A model generated the notes under the pieces. The model searched no databases. It was not told the DNA's origin and was given only the letters and a program-made list of their open reading frames with translations. Made by a program: the position numbers and the translations under genes. Source: Streptomyces griseoincarnatus (GTDB taxonomy: Bacteria > Actinomycetota > Actinomycetes > Streptomycetales > Streptomycetaceae). From it: a stretch of 64,000 nt of DNA. The stretch covers positions 62,001 to 126,000 of the forward strand of contig BMTH01000016.1 of NCBI GenBank assembly GCA_014649575.1. The letters are read 5' to 3'. Shown piece by piece: positions 60,567-64,000 of this stretch; within the stretch, counting starts at the first letter, position 1, and each line of letters starts with the position of its first letter.

Positions 60567-61244
60567 TTACTGCTCCGCCAGGGCCCGCAGCCGGCTCAGC
60601 GCGCGGTGCTGCGCCACCCGGACCGCGCCGGGTGACATTCCCAACATCTGACCGGTCTCCTCCGCGGTGAGCCCCACGGCGATGCGCAGGAGGATCAGCT
60701 CCCGCTGGTTCTCCGGCAGGCTGGCCAGCAGTTTCTTGGCCCACTCGGCGTCGCTGCTGAGCAGGGCGCGCTCCTCCGGGCCGAGCGAGTCGTCGGGCCG
60801 CTCCGGCATCTCGTCGGACGGCACGGCGGTCGAGCCGGGGTGCCGCATGGCGGCGCGCTGGAGGTCCGCGACCTTGTGGGAGGCGATGGCGAAGATGAAC
60901 GCCTCGAAGGGCCGGCCGGTGTCCTTGTAGCGGGGCAGCGCGAGCAGCACCGCCACGCAGACTTCCTGGGCGAGGTCCTCGACGAAGTGCCGGGCGTCGC
61001 CCGGCAGGCGGGAGAGACGGGTGCGGCAGTAGCGCAGGGCGAGGGGGTGGACGTGGGCGAGCAGGTCGTGCGTGGCCTGCTCGTCTCCGTCGACCGCGCG
61101 GTGGACGAGCGCACCGATCGCCCCCTGGGCCGTGCCCGCCTCGTCGTCGCGCATCGGTCCATGGTGCCCTGCGGACGCGGGGTCCGTGGCACCGTGTCCT
61201 TGGTTGTGCACCGAAGCGTTATGAGCAGGTGCGCCGGAAGTCAT
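60567..61244 (-). CDS. RNA polymerase sigma factor, SigD-like ECF
   Basis: A protein of 225 residues. Region 2 is at about 60-125 (ALRYCRTRLSRLPGDARHFV; EDLAQEVCVAVLLALPRY; FEAFIFAIASHKVADLQR). Region 4 is at about 165-220 (LLASLPENQRELILLRIAVG; AEETGQMLGMSPGAVRVAQH). The N-terminal ~45 residues are a His/Gly/Ala-rich extension. The position next to guaB matches SigD of M. tuberculosis. There the next gene encodes its anti-sigma factor; here guaB follows directly, so no anti-sigma is seen in the window. The ATG at 61244 was chosen by an upstream AAGGG; an ATG at 61154 is possible. Confidence 0.92.
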   Translation of the reverse strand: MTSGAPAHNASVHNQGHGATDPASAGHHGPMRDDEAGTAQGAIGALVHRAVDGDEQATHDLLAHVHPLALRYCRTRLSRLPGDARHFVEDLAQEVCVAVLLALPRYKDTGRPFEAFIFAIASHKVADLQRAAMRHPGSTAVPSDEMPERPDDSLGPEERALLSSDAEWAKKLLASLPENQRELILLRIAVGLTAEETGQMLGMSPGAVRVAQHRALSRLRALAEQ

Positions 61245-61721
61245 CCCTTGCGCCCTCCCCTTCCGCTCGACCGACTCGTCCCCGAGGAACTCCACACCTC
61301 AAGGATGCGGCATCCGCCGCGAAACGAGCAGTGGGTCCCTCCAGGCCGCGGCGAACACCACGTCCACCGTGTGCGCCGGCCCACGTGAGCAGCCCTTGGC
61401 GGGCCCGCCCGTGCGGGGCCCGCGCCCGGGATACGCCGGTGCCGGCACGGCTCGCGTCCGTGCGGAACGTCACGAGGGTCCGAGCCGCAGCCGTCCGGGA
61501 GAGACACGGATGCCCGTACCGGACCCGGAAGCACGGCCGGCGCCCCGCACGGTCCGCACGGCGCCGCGGCCATGACGGGGACCGGGTCCGTCCGCGCGGG
61601 AACCAGGCGCCGCGTCCGCCGGAACGACGGCTCGCCGGATCCGGGCCCGGACGCACACCCGGACCCCGCGCCGGTACGGCGCCCCGCACTCCGGCCGGCC
61701 CGGCCCGAAGGACGGGACGGC
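61245..61721. other. Gene-free stretch upstream of the sigma-factor gene
   Basis: 477 bases between bldM (downstream end) and the sigma-factor start, both leftward. No gene is credible. It should hold the bldM terminator and the sigma-factor promoter. A stem CGGCGCC/GGCGCCG near 61540-61570 may end bldM. A perfect palindrome at 61303-61315 lies 59 bases upstream of the sigma start. Confidence 0.5.
61303..61315. promoter_or_regulatory. GGATGC-G-GCATCC palindrome
   Basis: A perfect 6-1-6 inverted repeat 59-71 bases upstream of the sigma-factor start codon. It is a possible regulator site; no family match is claimed. Confidence 0.4.
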
Positions 61722-62333
61722 CTACCGCACCAGACCCCACCGGAACCCGAGCGCCACCGCGTGGGCCCGGTCCGAGGCGCCGAGCTTCTTGAACAGCCGG
61801 CGCGCGTGGGTCTTCACCGTGTCCTCGGAGAGGAACAGCTCGCGGCCGATCTCCGCGTTGGAGCGGCCGTGGCTCATCCCCTCCAGCACCTGGATCTCAC
61901 GCGCGGTGAGCGTGGGCGCCGCGCCCATCTCGGCCGAGCGCAGCCGGCGCGGGGCGAGCCGCCAGGTCGGGTCGGCGAGCGCCTGCGTCACCGTGGCGCG
62001 CAGCTCCGCGCGGGAGGCGTCCTTGTGCAGATAGCCGCGGGCCCCGGCGGCCACCGCGAGGGCGACGCCGTCCAGGTCCTCGGCGACCGTGAGCATGATG
62101 ATGCGTGCTCCGGGGTCGGCGGAGAGCAGCCGCCGCACTGTCTCGACGCCGCCCAGACCGGGCATGCGCACGTCCATCAGGATCAGGTCCGAGCGGTCGG
62201 CGCCCCAGCGGCGGAGGACTTCCTCGCCGTTGGCCGCCGTCGTCACGCGCTCGACGCCGGGCACGGTCGCGACCGCGCGGCGAAGCGCCTCTCGGGCAAG
62301 CGGGGAGTCGTCGCAGACGAGGACGGAAGTCAT
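61722..62333 (-). CDS. bldM: Response regulator BldM
   Basis: A protein of 203 residues, the normal length. BldM is a transcription factor for aerial hyphae and spore formation; it works as a homodimer and as a heterodimer with WhiI. The receiver domain has CDDSP at 7-11 and Asp54 in LILMDVRMPGLGG. The LuxR-type helix-turn-helix at about 140-200 reads LTAREIQVLEGMSHGRSNAE then TVKTHARRLFKKLGASDR. No kinase gene is adjacent, as in other Streptomyces. An exact sigma-BldN promoter lies 123-150 bases upstream, and whiD lies on the other side of the gap. Confidence 0.97.
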   Translation of the reverse strand: MTSVLVCDDSPLAREALRRAVATVPGVERVTTAANGEEVLRRWGADRSDLILMDVRMPGLGGVETVRRLLSADPGARIIMLTVAEDLDGVALAVAAGARGYLHKDASRAELRATVTQALADPTWRLAPRRLRSAEMGAAPTLTAREIQVLEGMSHGRSNAEIGRELFLSEDTVKTHARRLFKKLGASDRAHAVALGFRWGLVR

Positions 62334-62455
62334 GGCCGCCCTCCGCAGCTGATGCGCGTCACCTTGAGCCTCCAGGCTGGTACGAAATCGTCACCTTGCG
62401 GTCGACCGTCTCGGACGCCCGCCCGAGCGCTTGTTCCTTCAACCGCCTCGCACTC

Positions 62456-62483
62456 TCAACGACGGTCACTCGAAAGAGTTACG
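62456..62483 (-). promoter_or_regulatory. Sigma-BldN promoter of bldM
   Basis: Minus strand: CGTAAC (62483-62478), exactly 16 bases, then CGTTGA (62461-62456). This matches the sigma-BldN consensus CGTAAC-N16-CGTTGA known from S. coelicolor bldM. Predicted transcription start near 62450, giving a leader of about 115 bases. The rest of 62334-62713 is the shared control region with whiD and is AT-rich at 62580-62660. Confidence 0.85.
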
Positions 62484-62713
62484 GGGCCGTCTGCCATCTT
62501 CGGCACTCTACGTGAGGAGGCGTTCACGGTGGAGACATGCGCGACGTACCCCCGAACTTTCACCACAACCCATGCCCCATTCAGCCCCTTTTCTTCCCCT
62601 TTGATGGTGTCCGGAGCTAGATTCGCAATGAGTCATATTTTCATCTCCTTTGATCGTAGTTGTACGGTCGTGGACACCGGATCCGCCCAGTAACGGCTAC
62701 AAGGGGTCACGCA

Positions 62714-63046
62714 ATGGCAGATTTCTCCCGCCTTCCCGGACCGAACGCGGACCTGTGGGACTGGCAGCTCCTGGCTGCCTGCCGCGGGGTGGACAGCTCG
62801 CTCTTCTTCCACCCGGAGGGCGAGCGGGGTGCCGCACGCAGCGCACGCGAGAACTCGGCCAAGGAGGTCTGCATGAGGTGCCCGGTACGCGCCGAGTGCG
62901 CCGCGCACGCGCTGGCGGTGCGCGAGCCGTACGGCGTGTGGGGCGGCCTGACCGAGGACGAGCGCGAAGAACTGATGGGGCGGGCACGCAACCGGCTGGT
63001 GTCGGCGTCGGGCGCCGGCGGACACGCCACCGCCTCGAACACCTGA
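62714..63046 (+). CDS. whiD: WhiB-family iron-sulphur regulator WhiD
   Basis: A protein of 110 residues. WhiD is needed for late sporulation and binds a 4Fe-4S cluster and the main sigma factor. Four Cys ligands are visible: Cys23, Cys53, Cys56 and Cys62 (CxxC plus flanking). The GVWGG turn is at 74-78 (tryptophan-containing, typical of Wbl proteins). The basic C-terminal region (RARNRL) follows. The ATG at 62714 has AAGGGG nine bases upstream. It is divergent from bldM; the pairing is conserved in Streptomyces. Confidence 0.97.
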   Translation: MADFSRLPGPNADLWDWQLLAACRGVDSSLFFHPEGERGAARSARENSAKEVCMRCPVRAECAAHALAVREPYGVWGGLTEDEREELMGRARNRLVSASGAGGHATASNT

Positions 63047-63073
63047 AGGAACGTTTCTCCGGAAAGGAACCCC

Positions 63074-63091
63074 GGGCACGCTCGCGTGCCC
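63074..63091 (+). terminator. Terminator of whiD
   Basis: A perfect 8-bp stem, GGGCACGC with GCGTGCCC, two-base loop, followed by TTGCTCT. It lies 28 bases after the whiD stop. Confidence 0.8.
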
Positions 63092-63092
63092 T

Positions 63093-63132
63093 TGCTCTGT
63101 GAGCCGCTCGCCTGCTCTGTGAGCCACTCGCC
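63093..63132. repeat. 20-bp tandem repeat, two units
   Basis: TGCTCTGTGAGCCGCTCGCC (63093-63112) is followed directly by a copy with one change (63113-63132). It sits between the whiD terminator and the LysR stop. Confidence 0.85.
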
Positions 63133-63170
63133 GGCGGCCCGGTGCCGTCAGGCGGCCGAGGCGGCTTCCC

Positions 63171-64000
63171 TCACCTGGCGGCGGCCGCCGCCAGCTTCTC
63201 CAGCGTCGCGGTGACAGCGGGGACCTGGGCGAGGTCCGGCAGGGTGAGCGCGACGATCTCCCGCCGCACGGCGGGCTCCAGGTCCACGGTGCGCACGCCG
63301 CGCGGCCGCAACGACTCCAGCGCGAGCTGCGGCAGGACCGCGACCCCGAGTCCCGCGCCGACCAGGCCGGCGACGGCCGGGTAGTCGTCGGTCGCGAAGT
63401 CGATGCGCGGGGTGAAACCCGCCGTCTCGCACACCTCGACGAGCTGTCCCCGGCAGCGTGGGCAGCCCGCGATCCACGGCTCCTCCGCGAGCTCCCCGAT
63501 GGCGACCGACCCCGCGCGGGCCAGCCGGTGCCGTTCCGGCACGAGCCCGACCAGCCGGTCCGACAGCAGCGGCCGCACCACCAGGTCCTCCCATTCCTCC
63601 GCACCGGCCGCGCCCTCGTAGCGGAAGGCCAGGGCCACGTCGCAGTCACCCTCGCGCAGCATCCGCACGGAGCGGGGCGGTTCGGCCTCCTCCAGGGAGA
63701 CCCGGGTGCCGGGGTGGGCGTCGCGCAGCGCGGCGAGGGCGGTCGGCACGAGCGTGGAGCTGCCGCTGGGGAACGACACCAGCCGCACCCGTCCGGCGCG
63801 CAGGCCGGCGATGGCCGCGACCTCCTCCTCGGCGGCGGTGAGCCCGGCGAGGATGCCCGCCGCGTGCCGCACCAGCGCCTCGCCGGCCTGGGTCAGCCGC
63901 ATCTCGCGGCCCGTACGGATGAGCAGCGGCGTTCCGACGGACCCCTCCAGGGCCTTCATCTGCTGGCTGACGGCGGGCTGGGTGCACCCCAGCTCGCGGG
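63171..64000 (-). CDS. LysR-family regulator, 5' end outside window
   Basis: Runs off the right edge; 276 codons plus the stop are visible. The visible start is inside the helix-turn-helix (CTQPAVSQQMKALEGSVG, then LLIRTGREMRLTQAGEALV). The effector domain follows (RAGRVRLVSFPSGSSTLVPT; DVALAFRYEG; GLGVAVLPQLALE). The missing part should be about 20 residues. Effector and targets are unknown. LysR genes often control a neighbour, which here would lie beyond the edge. Confidence 0.93.
   Translation of the reverse strand, partial: RELGCTQPAVSQQMKALEGSVGTPLLIRTGREMRLTQAGEALVRHAAGILAGLTAAEEEVAAIAGLRAGRVRLVSFPSGSSTLVPTALAALRDAHPGTRVSLEEAEPPRSVRMLREGDCDVALAFRYEGAAGAEEWEDLVVRPLLSDRLVGLVPERHRLARAGSVAIGELAEEPWIAGCPRCRGQLVEVCETAGFTPRIDFATDDYPAVAGLVGAGLGVAVLPQLALESLRPRGVRTVDLEPAVRREIVALTLPDLAQVPAVTATLEKLAAAAAR

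Noticed and set aside
61229..61792. Arg/Pro-rich plus-strand frame upstream of bldM end
   Set aside because: Composition is that of unselected high-GC sequence and there is no ribosome binding site.

Overview
The window is chromosomal DNA from a Streptomyces. Evidence: very high G+C with strong third-position bias, the developmental regulators bldM and whiD side by side, a c-di-AMP riboswitch in front of a cell-wall hydrolase, and a five-gene Ser/Thr kinase cluster. From memory the gene order is close to the S. coelicolor region around SCO4811 down to SCO4766. No tRNA, rRNA, insertion sequence, prophage or CRISPR array was seen, so this is mostly core genome.

Layout. 0-7 kb: membrane proteins, an unusual HTH/sigma-like/transmembrane fusion, and sucC-sucD. 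7.7-17 kb: a secreted protein, then a divergent gene set. MoxR ATPase, DUF5682 and VWA genes run leftward with 4-nt overlaps. A SWIM-family protein that has lost its SWIM zinc finger and a DUF5691 protein run rightward. The two arms share a 134-bp gap carrying two back-to-back matches to the LexA-independent DNA-damage (RecA-NDp/PafBC) promoter. A third match sits in front of pcrA. 17-27 kb: a cobalamin-binding mutase subunit, a lipase, an M23 peptidase, pcrA and two NlpC/P60 hydrolases. The first hydrolase has a ydaO riboswitch; the second has a different, folded leader. 27-34.6 kb: a PspC-type histidine kinase and response regulator opposite a PspC membrane protein, with a shared 11-mer near both starts, then small membrane and metabolic genes.

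34.6-43 kb: guaA; a chorismate mutase preceded by a promoter, a leaderless 23-codon Phe/Tyr leader peptide and a terminator (a candidate attenuator); a sortase substrate; and a GMC oxidoreductase/aldehyde dehydrogenase pair. 43-53 kb: five kinase-family genes. One is a clear pseudokinase, and one has its tail frameshifted by a 79-bp tandem duplication. 53-64 kb: glpD, a 23-bp minisatellite, a nucleotide-sugar dehydrogenase homologue without its catalytic Cys, guaB3, guaB, a SigD-like sigma factor, bldM (with an exact sigma-BldN promoter), whiD and a truncated LysR gene.

The two strongest candidates for undescribed biology are the apparently DNA-damage-controlled MoxR/VWA/DUF5682/DUF5691 set and the Phe/Tyr leader in front of chorismate mutase. 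Both rest on sequence reading alone.
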